DNA of 64,000 bases from Motacilla alba alba (GCF_015832195.1 NC_052018.1:51707666-51771665); one strand, 5' to 3'; shown: positions 49,072-62,682, counted from the first letter of the stretch. Program-made: numbers and translations. Notes: generated from the letters alone by a model not told the origin.

Positions 49072-52000
49072 CAGATAAACCAAAGAATTCCTTCTTAAAG
49101 ACAAGAAAATAACTTTTTAAAAGACATTTTGGGCACTCGCTCATTATCTACCTTTTTTAGAAATGGTGAAAGGTTAATTCTCCACACCTTCCTGCCCTGA
49201 TATGTAAGTTACATTAGAAATGCTACTTTTGTAGTGTGTAAAGCACCATAAGAGTAATAGATTTTCATTACAATATAATTCTAAAAGTGATTAGAGAACT
49301 CTAAGGAAACTTTATTGCATGGTCAAAATAATAACTCTAATTTATATGTGTGCTTATAAATGTGCTGGGAAAAATCTCTGCTTATAGGTAAATAACTTGC
49401 CTTTCTAGGCTTGAATGAATAATAGAAGCTGCTGTGACTGTGAATAAAATTAAACAAAGATGTTCATTAACACATGGAAAATAGGGAGCAAAAGTAATTC
49501 ATATAGGTCATAAAGGAGATAACCATATGTGGAGAACAGTAAGAATGCTAAGACCAGTAGCCTGATTTTACTTGTGAGACAAGTAGTGTCATAAAAACTA
49601 GCAGAGCATTAAGTGCATAGACATGAGAAATATTGAGTTTAAAGCAGTGTGAGATGTTTCATTTATGGAGGGAACAAACCCTTAAAAATCTAGTTGCCTT
49701 TTTTTTTCCTACTAGAGCAAGACTGTGAAATCTTGATGAAACAATATTTTTGTAAAATAATCCAACACTGAACAATGGTAATGTGAATTATTACAAGACA
49801 GACCTAGTGATGTAACAGTAGTTCTAAAAAAGAGACTTATTTTTTTTTGTTCTGTATATGATACAAAGCTAGTAAATTTTCTAGTAACTTTTGATTTTAC
49901 TGATATCATCCACATTTGCTTATTGGTTTAATGGTAGTCCAGACAACAGTAGAGGAAAATAGATGATGCCTATTAGCCAGCCTTTGTATCCTTAAAAATA
50001 AAACAAAGACAATTAAATAACACCACAGAACAAAAGCACAAACAAATCTAAAACCCTCTAAAATTGTAATATGAGGGTTTTTTACTAGAAAATAGTATCT
50101 TCAATTCATTCTCCAATAAAAATTAGATTGAATGTCATTCTGGGCAGAAAAAATACTTTTGAATGAAGACCTGTGGTAAAATTTTAATAACTGAACCAGC
50201 AGCCTTACCTTCCAGGTCCTGAAGAGTTCCAAGTCCAAAACAAATTCTGGCAAATAGCTAGGAATCATGGATACTTTACAGGTTTTGGTAGGGGTTGAGC
50301 TTTTTAATATATTTTTAATGATTCCATAGTTCTGACTATGCATTTTTGCATTTACTAATTCTTAGAAATTTGGGACAATGACAGTGAATACCATGTTTGC
50401 ATAATTGTAACTTCTGTTTGGGTCTAGGAAAACAGAGCATACAGCGTCTCTTTTTGAGAGGTACCTCTTCTGAGTACGTGAGATTATTTCTGAGAAGGAA
50501 TCTTAAATATTAACCATCAAGACGACAACACAAAAAGAAGTGTTTTCTGTCAAAGGCATTGAAGTTTTTTTTGGTCATATTTGAATTGTATTCAGAAGGC
50601 ATGATGCTCGTTAATTTCATGAAAATTCTAAAGCATAGAGATTTTATTTTGGCATGTATATGTAGTGAAACTTTGAGGTTTTACTTTCTGCTAATACTAA
50701 TACATTGAATCTACTGGATGAAATGGAAAGACAGCAATGACTTCCAGGTCATTAGAGAATACTAAGAAAATTAACAAGTATGTGCTATTCTGTACTCATT
50801 GTCCAAGCAAACCACTCTTGAGTGGTGTCACCTTGACTGTTCCACAAGCATAGCAGCCTTCAGACTTTGGGCTCTGAACATTTGTAATTTTCAGGTGACA
50901 ATGAACAACCAAAGATTTTTTTATTCTACACAATGAGTGTGATAAAGGAGGTTTGTGTGCATATACCAAACAGCTGCTGAGGTGGGATTCTCAGGTACTG
51001 ACACAGAGAAGCAAATTTAAATATGACTTATCTAGTGAGGGTGTAGGACCCCTGACTGTGTTGTATGAAGCAGCAGGGCTGTTGAGATCAGAAATAAAAA
51101 CAGGTAATTTCATGCATTTTTTTAAAAATCTGAAATACATAATATTTGAAAATTTCTACAAACCGCACAGGTGAAAGCATCTTTCTAAGGGCTAGATGTC
51201 AATAGTAATAGCAACACCAGCAACACAGGTGTAACTCTGTGCCTGTAGGGAATTCTCTCTGAAACAGTGAGCTAATACATGACTGTACTTCATTCAATGG
51301 CAGTATTTTCACTGACTTTAGGGGTTTCTGGATGCAGCCTTGTACATCTGCCTTAATCTCTGCATTGAATTAATTTCCAATTTTTCTAATTATCTTCACT
51401 TTCTTCATTTCAGAAGTGCAGTTCACCTTGGACCTCATGAAGTAATGATTTTGTTATGGATCAAATTAACATTTCCTGTCACATAGCTCATTTGCTGAAA
51501 AAGGAAAAGTTTTTCTAGGATGAATAAGATCAAGTGTCCATCCAACCTACTTTATGGGCAGAAATCTCCTATCCTCAGGCACATTGCAGCCCTTACAATA
51601 TCTCTGGACCCTAATTATTCCCCTTTGTATGGGTATGGTATTTTTGAGCAACATGCCTTTAGTATTTCTCAGTTTAAAATTCAATGCGCCACATTGAAGT
51701 TGACATTCAAGTATTGAAAACCTTGCATAGCCACTCCCACATGAAGTTCAGCTGGGTAGTCAGCAGATCCATATGGATCCCTATAAGGAACACTGATCAT
51801 ACTTCTTCATATAGAATAAGATCAATTTGTTGTGCATTCAGAAAGTGTATTTCTGTGAAAAGGTAGAGGACTGTAAGTGTATGTAAGCCATTTGTGCATG
51901 TCAGCGATTCATGCAGAAGATGTTTCTGGTCACTTTCTCAAACAGCTTTTGTTCCCAGAGTCTCATGGCTTCTCGCATTGTGTGAGGCTTGTTCCACCCT

Positions 52001-53527
52001 ACAGTCAGGGCTGGGTGACAGCACTGGTGACACCCCAGAAAAGCACATTTGTAATAGTCCTGTTGCCTTTATCTGACGGAATTTGTCTTTTCCACGTTAT
52101 GTACAGTTAGGATCTGTCCCTGGCTGAAAGAAAGATCAGAAAATCCTGCTGCTTGCAAAGTTTTTATCCATTAGAGACATAATACAGAGTTTTCTTTTTC
52201 TTTCAGCTCAGAATGTGCTATGTCTAACACAGGCAAATAATAACTGTATCATTAATCATTAATAGGCCAGTAGCAAAACACAGGATCAACTTAATCCTTT
52301 TGGACATTGATGAGTGCACACTGCCACTTTAAATAATGGCATAAAAGGCATCATTACTACCCAGTATGGATTTACCACAGTAAATGAGTTTGAGTTACTG
52401 TATATATTTTGCACTCCATACCCTGTTATCAATAATAGTCCTCAAGTCTCACGAAGGGCAACATGAGGAGGAAAAGAATAATTGCCATTCTGCATGGAGG
52501 CAGTTTATTGATGAGGTGGACAGAAGTAATATTTTTAGCCTGCTGGGTGTCCATCTGTAAGCAGTTTCCTGGAGCTGCCACTTCTCCTTTCTCTGGAAAC
52601 TGTTATGGCTTTTTCTGTCCAATGGAAATAATGAGATCCATCTATCAAACAGAGAACAAACAATAAACTCTATACTTTCCAATTAATTTGTTTTTCACCT
52701 CTGTTTACCAATGTGCATGCAGTTAACTATCCATCGTATTATATGCATGTAAAGTTACATTTCTCAAAAGGTTGAATCTATTAACCGTTTTGCTTGCAAA
52801 ATATATCTGCATGCCCTCCAGCTAAACAGGAGACTTGAAAAAAAATCAATCCTTTTGAAGTGCCAGAACATAACAACATAGTGTGCTATAAAATCATACC
52901 ATCCAATCTAAAGTCTGTATCCTCTGTTATGTTCATAACTTATAGTCCATAAAAAACCTTTTCATAGCAAAAAAATAATGCATTTCAGTCAAAATATGCA
53001 GTAGTGAGTCATTTCAGGATATGGTATGTTTACATTAAATGTAGAGATTCCTCAAAAATGTATAGCTCTGGTACTTGAAGTCGGAGTGGCCTCTCACCAC
53101 ATTGTAGTAATTTACTTTGTCCTAGCTGTATTTTCCTCTCTCAGATGGCTTTCCACTGTTTTTGCACAGTGCTTTTCAAAGACTGTGGGATTGGCTATAC
53201 CACATGATGACCAAGCTGTATACTCCTTTTGGCCACTGATGTGGTGATTGTCTTGTTTCTGTCAATGTGTTTTTTGGTTTTGGGGTTTTTTTTTCAGAAC
53301 ATTCCTCTGTTTAGGGGCTTTGTTTTTGTGTCTATAGTGTTTCCATTTGTATCATTAAGAGGCGCTTGAATCTGGATGTTATTAATTTCCTTGAAGAAGT
53401 CTGTGTGCTATTTCCACCTGTAAAACATGTGAGTTCAGCTTATCAGGACACAGATGGCACATCAAGAAAACCTAAGAAGCCCGCTAGACAGAAACACTGA
53501 TTTGTCTACCACCACAGAAGCGTACAC

Positions 53528-53541
53528 ACATACACACACAC
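53528..53541. repeat. Short imperfect CA microsatellite
   Basis: A run of CA units with one TA interruption, within 'cacatacacacacacacaaa'. It is too short to be highly mutable. Confidence 0.8.
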
Positions 53542-56327
53542 AAAACTGAGGAAATCAGCTCCAAGGTGCCAATTTTTTTTGCGCCTGAAAGCCTGGAACA
53601 ATAAAGATGACTCACAACAGTACAGTCATCCTTCTGAGACTATGCCTGAGGAAATGCTTAGTATTAGGAAAGCTAGAAAAGGAGTCATGCTTCAGATCTT
53701 GGGAACCTGGCTGGCTGACTATGAATAGTTTTGTATGAATGGCTTAAGTACTATACCATTGTCATTAGCCACTTTCAAACACAGTAAAATTCCACTAGGG
53801 AATAACTTGCTTCCTTTTTGAAAAAGAGAGGAATTTGTTGTGAAGGAAAGGGTTAAAAGGCTTCAGAACTCATGTGGCAAAAGAAAGACAAGATGAGAAA
53901 GAAAAAAACAGCCAGGAAGAAAATGTCTTTCTATGTATTTCTGTCTAAATCAAAGCAATTTCTAGCTGCCCTAAGTTAAACAATTGGTAGATGACATTTT
54001 ATGCAGATGAATCAATGTGTTCCCAATTATAGTTTTATATTCAATATCTAACATGCAGTCAGCATCTTAACTGGTGTTTTTTGTCAAGCTGCTCTGAGCT
54101 CACCCACAAATATGTCATAGAGAGAAGTCTGTACTTTTTGAATAAGTGTGAATTAGAAAGGCAGATGTATAACCTGGAAAAACTTGTAGATTCATCTTTC
54201 TAAATAAATGGATGTGTTTGACACTGGCTACACTGACCAGGATTGTTCTTTGTGCCACAAGCCATCATCAGCATGATAATAATTCAGAAATGAGCCCATT
54301 TTTGGAGATTATATGTCTAACTGGTCCTGGCCTCAGCTATTGGAATTGGTACATCTTCAAGGGAGGAATGTTTGATCTGGTGCTCTTCTGTTATTTCTGT
54401 CTTGATATTGGGCAGCCACATATACTCAGATAGTATAAATTGGCACAGATCTGTTCAATTTAATGCTTTCTTGATGATCTATATTTAAAAACTACTACAA
54501 CAAAAAAAAATAAAGAAATAAAAAATGAAACTAACAACCCTCTACAACACAGAACGTCTATTAGTCATGAATGTTATTGAACATCTGATTTATGAAAAGT
54601 TCTCCACTTCTCTGCATTCTTGGCTTTTTTTTTCTCCAGTCTGGTTGAGGTTGTGACTTCTATCATTTACTAATACATTGGTCACTACTGCCACTTTGCC
54701 TTTTTCTCTGAGCAAGTTAATATATACAAAGCTTTTACAACAGTCCTGGAACCCAGTGTAGTTCATTCAGTCTGAATTTCAGCACAGTTCCTTTAAAGCC
54801 CATCCATGCAAAATCCTTTCCAGTAGGATCACACTTATTTCAGTAGGGCTGGAAGTGTAGGGATGACGTTGATGTGTACACACAACTTCAGTGTGCCATC
54901 TATCATACATAAATTGCAATGTATGGCAGGTGCCACAGAGGATTTTAACATCCTTTGCTATTGTGTTTTTGTGATATCTCCCTGGGTAAAGGTTGCTAAT
55001 AACACAAAGTGCATGAATACTCTAGGCTGACAAAAGGCTATTAAGCTCACTGAGACTGCTGTGGAAAGGTATGTTTTCAAGCAGTATGTTTGGACTATCC
55101 AAGTACTCAGGTCCTAGCATTTCAGTGTCAAGTGGGGTGGATATAATTTATTTAATTTGCTTGTATTAATTTTATATAATGTGTTAGTTCTCGTAAAATG
55201 AAAACTAGAAAGTAGATGTTGGTGGACTCTTTTGCTCCTATAAAAAACTACAGCTGAATTAGGTAAATCTTATTGAAAATCCTGTTCAGAGGAAAAATAT
55301 TTTAAGACCCAATTCTTAGCTAAAATAACTAAAAGAACTTTACTGAAGCCTGCAGAAAATACATGAATTTATACTTTCCTGGAGTACAGATTACCTTTTG
55401 TGAAGGCTTAGAATAGGACCTGGTGAAATAAGAATTTGGCTAAAAGATATTTCTGTAAGATAAATCTGTTTCATATGGTCAGCCTCTTTAAAGCCAGAGC
55501 AGAGTGTTTAACAATTCAATTCTCTTACTATTTATAGTTCACTTCAGACCATGTGCTATCAAATAAGGACAAGAATTTTTTCTTGAGTTTCTCTGAACTG
55601 ACTGGTTGCCAAGATATTAAAGGGTTTATGGCTCTTGATGAAATTTTACGCATGATGTTTTATATCCACTACTCACGGGTTTGACCAAACTTGCGTGCAT
55701 CTACTGTTGGAATGTAAAATTACTAGCACTAGATATATATATTGCCACAAAGAAAAGAATGTTTAGTGTGACTTGTTTAGGGTTTCTTTATAATTCAAGA
55801 TAATTTAAAGAAATAGTGCTTAATAGGGCAGAAGTGCTTCGCTGCTGCCTAGAGACAGTATGTAAAAGCACAGTGTTTGTGTAAGGGTTCTCTAAGGGGA
55901 GAAGTGCATTTATTTGAGGAATTGATGCTTGTTTCTGCAAGATTATTATGGTAAGGGCTTTGCAGAGAATTTTAATACATGTCAGAGATTTTCCAAAAGA
56001 AGGCAGACTGTGATCGACTGGAATAGCTTGGTGTCTCCTGGTACTGTACTGTTATGCTGTGGGGTTTTGTTTGTTGGCTTTTTTTCCCCCAAGTGCTTCA
56101 AATGTTTTGTAATTGAATAATACGGCTGATAAACTTCAGCAAGGAAATGTGTAAAAGAAAGGTTTTCAAACAGAATGTAGACTCTTCAAACTGTGCAGGA
56201 GATAAACTGACTGGACACAGACCACTAAGGCACTTAGACTGCTTCATCTACCTAGCAGTTCCCTCACCTGGTGTTTTAGGTATGAAATCACTTGCATCAG
56301 GAGGACTACTTGGAACTTAACTTTATT

Positions 56328-56371
56328 AACTTAACATGCTTAAGTTGTTAACAACTTAACATGTTTAAGTT
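56328..56371. repeat. Near-perfect palindrome / 25-bp tandem duplication
   Basis: The centre TTAAGTTGTTAACAACTTAA (56340-56359) is a perfect 20-bp palindrome. With one-base bulges it extends outward to about 44 bases. Read directly, it is two copies of a 25-base unit starting 'aacttaacatg' at 56328 and 56353. It can extrude as a cruciform. Confidence 0.9.
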
Positions 56372-57779
56372 GTTTGCTAGATTGGGATAAGTTTTAGGAA
56401 CCAAGCCCAAAAAGGTGCTTTCTTTAGGGAGAGAGTTCTCCACTTTGGGAGGGGAATATGACCACATATTGATCATTTGTCTTCAGAATGAAATAGAAAT
56501 TTTCTGTGGATGCTACAGAAAGAACTTCTGTAGGAAAAACAGATCAACTGTTAAAAAATGGATTTATGGATGTACCTGCTGTTTTTATTTTAGTTTGATC
56601 TTTTTGTAGTTTAATTAGTTGCTCTAAATGATACCTTAAAATGTGTCATGAATGATCCTTAAGCAATATCTATCCACTGTTGCATGATTAATAGGAGATT
56701 AATCTAGAAGATTTAAACTAGAAGATTAGATGTGGTATTCAATGTGTGATGAACTGTGAATTGTCAAGAAAGAGAATATTTTAAAATTAAAAATGCTAAA
56801 AAGAGCATCATTTTGTTATGAATAATGTCCAGATATGTTTCAGATAATAGCATGGTATATTAAGTAAAATATATGTACAACCATCTTCAGTGACTGTTTC
56901 TTTCTTTTCAAGTTTGTTATGTAGAAAGTGTGACTTTTAGGAGATGGGAAAAAGTTCAGGCATCAGATAAGGTGGTAACAAGATAGACATTGCAAGATGG
57001 AAGAAAATCTGTAAAGAGCCACATCTTTGTGGTCTTTTGCAATCCTTTGTGTTTCCATGTAGGTTGATACTCATACATCTGGAAAACAAAATCCAAAGTA
57101 GAGAGTACTTGTAAAGAAAAAAAAAGTACTTTAAACCTAATAGTTACCCTGATACTATGTATATGACTTAATAAGCCAGGTCAGTAATGGAATAAGGAGC
57201 TGTTACATACCTACATATGTCTGCTTCTGGGTTTAGATATGTAGCAGATGTTAAAATGACATGGTGGGACAAGTTTTGTAGCTGTAATTTCATCAAGGCA
57301 ATAGAGGTTATTTTCAAATCAGTCCAAGCTGATATAGAATGGTTAGCTCACTTTAAGAGAAAAATCACAGGAGAAATGACAATGCTTAGCAGACAAGTGG
57401 ATCGTAAGAGGTCATAAATGCACAGACAAAAGAACATGTATTTTGTTAAGGACATTAGAAGTAGGAGGGCAAGGCAAAGGGCTCTGGTTAACAGCTCTGC
57501 AGTGTCCTTACTTTTTGTGCTTCGTCATTATATCTTGGAGTAGCCAAAGCTGTACCTTACTGTTGATGATTCACCAGTATGTCAAAAGAAATTGGTTACA
57601 AGCAATGAAGAAAATCAAGTCCTATAAAAATCCGCCCCTAATGACGGTTTTCTGCATTACTTAAATGGTCAGAAGGAGCTACAAGTTGCACATATCTTTT
57701 AATATTTTTTTAGACATTAACACTTAACCTAGGAATTAGTTTATTTTGAAGTGTGCTTCTGTATTTCTGAAGGTGTCAG

Positions 57780-57810
57780 AAAAAAAAAAAAACCCAAAAA
57801 AAAAAAACCC
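57780..57810. repeat. A-rich tract with CCC interruptions
   Basis: A13, CCC, A12, CCC. The same pattern class as the other A/C-rich tracts in the window. Confidence 0.9.
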
Positions 57811-58210
57811 AAGCCAAAACATGATTTTAATAAGAGGAGAGTAAAATTCTTAAGTAATGGAACTATGATGTATAGAAATTACCCTCTTCAGCTTAATTTA
57901 AGGCAAGTATATTATCCAAGTTACACTAAAAAGAAAAAAAATATTATGATGTGAGTATGACCAATACTCACTGCAGTAATTTCAATTGAGGAGAGCAGAA
58001 GAAAAACAATTCTGCACTTAAAGTTCAAAATGCAAGTGCATAACTTCCTGTGAAGTAGATCAGGTCTAGTCTCCACAGCTGTTTTCCACAGATATTAAAA
58101 TAAACAGAGCTTGGTTTATGAGCACAGTATTTGTATTTGTTAAAGAACATAGAAATCAAATTTTTCCTTTGGAGGTGTTAAACTTGGCTACTTTAACGAA
58201 AGTGAACACC

Positions 58211-58237
58211 CCTGCTATTCCCACCAGGAATAGCAGG
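58211..58237. repeat. Perfect 11-bp hairpin
   Basis: CCTGCTATTCC and GGAATAGCAGG are exact reverse complements around a five-base loop (cacca). No RNA gene is recognised. Confidence 0.9.
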
Positions 58238-59190
58238 CTCAGGCTCCTTCTAGTCACCTCTTAAAGTAATTAGTTTCTCACATTTACAACTGAGACCTCA
58301 TCTGAGTTGAATTTCTCCTTACAACATCCCTGTTGAGATCTGGTGATCCAGACCTGAGTTTACCCGCAAATCATTTTAGATGTTGTTGATCTGCAGGAGC
58401 CCTGAGAGACTAATCCTCCCTTCCTGCATAGAGGAATCACACTGCTTTTTTTGCCTGTTAGGTTTGATGCATGAGAAATATGGCAAATTTTACCCATAGG
58501 GGTTTTTTTTACTTTTCAGAAAAGATGAGAACTTGTTGCAGAGCATATTTTAAAGTCATTCTTGTATCCTTTTTCTAAGGTAGACCTTTCCAGTACAAAG
58601 CAAGGGGCAATAAACACTTTATCTTGGAAGAATGAGTGCTATAGATGTGAAACAGTGCCAATAATGTCAGTATTGTGTTGTAGGGTTTTGAAAAATGAAA
58701 TAATATACTCAAAGCAATTAACAAACATCAAATTTTTATTCTAGATGCTGAATGTTGTTAGAAACTGTAAATGAATAGTTCTTCATTCCAGCTGTTCTGG
58801 GAGCAGGTTTTCATGCACCATAGCCACCCTAAGCATAACTTTACTTCTATTTATTTGCATTGTCCATCAAAACACCATTTTGATTAATAGGTTTTACTCT
58901 GTTAGAGTATCACCATTATAAACTATGGGTCTTTTTATTAAAACAGAGTAGTCTAAATCTGTAATGTACAGGAAAAGCTGTAGTGATTCTGTTTGCACCA
59001 AGAAAAAGTCTTTGGACAAAATTCTTATTAAGATTCTATTTAGAAATAATGTTTCAAGATGCATTTTGGTACTTCGTTTCACGGAATAGACAGTTTTTAT
59101 GTGTATAGCTTGCAGTGGTAATTGCAAAAGGAGCTAAAGTTTATTGCCTTTCAATTCTCCAGTGCAGTGTGTTTTCACTCATTTAAAAGG

Positions 59191-59245
59191 GGTTTGTTTA
59201 TTGTTTTTGGGGTTTTTGTTTGTTTGTTTGTTTGTTTTTGGGGTT
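59191..59245. repeat. T/G-rich tract with (TTTG)n
   Basis: Contains about five TTTG units flanked by 'tttttgggg' blocks. It resembles ciliate-type telomere words only by chance; it is not the vertebrate TTAGGG repeat. Confidence 0.85.
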
Positions 59246-60679
59246 TTCTATATATCATTTTCAAGCCCTACTGAAAGAAAAAAGAACGGCTTCTGGCATA
59301 TTATTTTTTTTTCGTGGTGAAGAGTCTCTGCTGACAGTACTCTGAAGAAATTGTTTTTAGTAGGAAATTGTGGAATGTAGCAGTCTTAAAAAAAAATCAT
59401 GTGCAAGCTCTTGGCATTGCCTGAGATATTTCAGGGTTTAGTGCTAATCTACTGGGAATCTACTGATTCTATTAATTACTAGTCACACCCGAGATAAAGT
59501 CATGGTAGTTTTTTAATGCTGTTTTCTTTTCTGTTGATTATGTGATACTTAAACTACCAAAAACTATATTTCCAGTTAAAGTAGTGCTGTCAATTTGGAG
59601 ATGGGAATTAAAGGTTTTACTCAGAATTTTTCTCCATGTATTTTTTCTTCAGGTCAACTGTATAAAAGAGCTTTGGTGTGAATGTGCTTCTAGAATTTTA
59701 ATCATTCATGGGCTTGCTTGGAAGCAGCAGCTTCTCACTTCATCATGTATTATCCAAGTGACATGAAGTAATTTCCATATTAGCTTTTCCATTTGCTTAT
59801 GATAGTTTTATGAATGACTGTTGTGCTGATTCTCCCCTACTCCTTCTCTCCCTTCTCCCGACCCATCTTTTCTTTATGCACAGAGGTTAACTGAGAGCCT
59901 GCCTCCTAACACAGTTGTGCTGCTCCAGAAAGAAAGCTAGGACTTCTCTTGTCATGGAAGCTAAAGTTTTATGCCATTAACTGTTTCTGCTCATTGATAG
60001 ATGCAATGAGTAGATAATTGCAAATGTGTTGGGATATCTGCATCCCTTTGTGCTTTGTACGAGGTCTTTATTCTGTTGTTTCCTTTGTCATCTGTTGTAT
60101 CACTACAAATAGAAAAGATGTACCATATAGATGAAAAAAACAAACTTATATAGACATGTAAAGTCATAGAAAAAGGCATGATTGATACTCATCAAGTCAA
60201 TCATTCTGTCCCTGGAAAGCATCATATCTTCATCCATCTTACTTGCAAGATCTTGAAAGCCTCTGATGTTGGAGGCAATTATAACATTTCCATGTAATCT
60301 GTTACAGTACTTCAGTGTGTTTGTCAGCAGGACATACACACATGTATCTATTTATATCTGAATATGATCATTTATCCAGGCAACTTAAAACTCCTTCATA
60401 GCATTTGCAGGCCCCTTTGCTACTTGTCCACAATGGATTGAGAGAGCATTTAATTCTCCTGAGTGATGCAGCCTTTTTACATATTTAAAACTGTTGTTAT
60501 ATTTCCAGTTGACATCTTCTAAACTGACCAGCCCCTCTCCTTCATGTAATTTTATCACAAAGATGGAAACACCAGGACATATTAGGTTTCAAATTTTGAG
60601 GTGTGTTTGTGTTTTAATCATTATTATCACGAAGCTAGGGGGAGTGGCCAGTCCCCCAGGGGCTGTGCAGCCCTTAAGA

Positions 60680-61138
60680 AGGACCACAACAGGTCAGAGA
60701 GACGAGCAGAGAGGAGCTGCCTGAAATTCAACAAAGGTAAATGCAGGGTACTGCAGTTTAGGATGAATAATCCCAGGCACTAGTACAGGCTGGGGGCTGA
60801 TCTGCTGGGAAACAGCTCTGCAGAGAAGGACCTGGGGGTCTTGTGGCAAGAAGCTGTCCGTGTGGCAGCAGTGTGCCCATGTGGCCAAGAATGTATCCTG
60901 GGGTGAACTAAAAGAGCATTCCCAGCAGGTCAAGGGAGGTGATCCTGCCTTTCTACTCAGCACTGGAACAGGTTGCCCAGAAAGATTGTGGGGTCTCTGT
61001 TTCCACAACTGGAGATACTCAGGAGCTGCCTGTACACAGTCCTGTGCAATGTGCTCTAGGATGACCCTGCCTGAGTAGACCTTGCCTGGACCAGGTGACC
61101 CACTGTGGTTCTTTGCAACCTGACCCATTCTGTGATTA
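60680..61138 (+). mobile_element. CR1 LINE with large internal deletion, sense
   Basis: The left part ('gaaattcaacaaaggtaaat', 'gcagagaaggacctgggggt') is CR1 ORF2 sequence that normally lies several hundred bases before the 3' end. At about 60961-60969 the text passes directly from 'tctactcagcactgg' to 'aacaggttgcccag', which belongs near the end of ORF2. The 3' UTR then runs to 'gacccattctgtgatt', a complete CR1 terminus. The joined region keeps several in-frame stops on the sense strand and encodes nothing useful. Confidence 0.9.
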
Positions 61139-62682
61139 TTTTAGTGCTGCTTTAAAAACAGTGCTATATTATAATAATTTGTCAATTATTAAAGCTTTGA
61201 CAAGCTATTTGTAAAATTTGACTTCAGAAGTAACAATATAGAGGTTAATCTCATTGATCAAAGAGCTTGGGGTTTCTTTAAGAGATTCTGCTTGATTTGG
61301 TTATTGTAATTATATTTGCAAAAATTAGAATTTTAGCACTGAGAATAATCATGTGCTTCCTGGCATTTATTTATGCATACACACATACATACAATATGGT
61401 TCACATTGCTTAATTTTCATATTGAGTTGGACAATTAGTGAGTCTGAAAAGAGAGAAGCGTAACCTATGTGCTCCTTTCTCCAAAAGTAATTTATATCAT
61501 TAAATGCTGGCTCCTTGTTCCAGTGGTGTCTTGGGCAAGTGCAGCAGATGAGGCACCAGGCTCTTTATGGACGTGGGGTTTCTGAACTCATTTAAAGCAT
61601 CTGGTTTTCTCGTCATGCCCCTTCTCCTCCTGGGTTTCCGAGCTCCCCTGTATCTGGGAGCCAACAGCAGCAGAGGAGGGGGGTGTCAGTGGTGCTGGAG
61701 AGCCATGTCTGGGAGATGGAGGAACAGAGCACAGGCACATCACTGCTGTGTTTGTACACCTCAGCACCCACCTCTCCCCAGATGACAGCCTTTCACTGTA
61801 TGAAGAATTGTTCTTTAGAGGCTTGCCTTTCTTATGCTAATCAACAGAGCTGATGTTATATTCTCCCCTTTTTGCTTTTATCATCATCTGCTTAGCTTAT
61901 TTTTCTCTAGCATCAAACTCTCTCCAGCTTTAATTCTTCTCTCACACAGATAAATCGAAAGTTGCAATTATTTACAGAGTGAGAGGAGGAGGGAGGAAGC
62001 ACATTCATTTATAAATCATTTTAAATTTACTATTCATTGAAGGTGGAGTATGAAGAGCTCTGGCCTCTATCCACTCAGCACTCAGCAAGACCAGAAAACA
62101 ACAGACCTGTTTAGTCAGAAATAGTGCCAACTATTCCAATCTCTTACAGCAGCCTTATTCTGCAGAGACCATCTGAAAGACAAGGTCTGCCTTTCCCTGA
62201 CCCTGCACAGTTTGTGGCTTTGCTGCTGGAAAAGTCAATACCTCTTCTAGTTCTTACATTGATGTTTTTTTCTTTCTAGGGGACTGGGTTATGACTGTCA
62301 GTGTGTTTTGCCTAGATCAGAGAATCCTCTCAGTCCTGCTTTGGGAGTGGAAAGCTGGGATGTGGTGGCCAGGAGACAAACATTGGAATATTTTTTATAG
62401 GGTATTAAAACTGCCTTTGGGGTTGCTCAGTGGAACTGAGAGGTGGGGGGAAGAAATTAGCACATGTTCTTAGACTGTATGCCATCAAATTGTAGAAGAC
62501 CAGATGAGTAATTTTCTGAGATAAGCAATGTGTAATGAACGTGTGTGGAAGGGAGAACATGCGAGTACTACCAAGGCTGTGGTTAAGGTATGAACCAAGG
62601 AACACAGTGATAGGAGTGAATACTGAAAATATTTGTTAAGAGCAGGTAGAAGAACTACTTCAAAATTGCAAGCAAATTTCCT
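61139..62682. other. Non-coding sequence, no gene seen
   Basis: About 1.5 kb between a CR1 and an LTR. The part at 61540-61790 is richer in G and C and holds a 72-codon open stretch without a known domain. A pyrimidine run ending 'tttctttctag' (near 62279) resembles a splice acceptor but is not followed by a recognisable exon. Confidence 0.5.

Larger units (their letters stand above)
49077..60679. other. Long non-coding stretch, no gene seen
   Basis: About 11.6 kb without a supported exon. It holds a possible conserved stretch (52195-52820), a short CA repeat (53528-53541), a palindrome (56328-56371), an A/C tract (57780-57810), a perfect hairpin (58211-58237) and a T/G-rich tract (59191-59245). 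Open stretches such as 57217-57417 and 60103-60339 have no recognisable domain. Confidence 0.55.

Noticed and set aside
50811..50826. Palindrome ACCACTC-tt-GAGTGGT
   Set aside because: A seven-base arm is common by chance, and nothing in the context supports a function.
59191..59245. Telomere-like TTTTGGGG words
   Set aside because: The vertebrate telomere repeat is TTAGGG. These are part of the general T/G-rich simple tracts of the window.
60694..61128. 144-codon minus-strand frame
   Set aside because: It is the antisense of a CR1 copy and crosses the deletion join, so it is an incidental frame.
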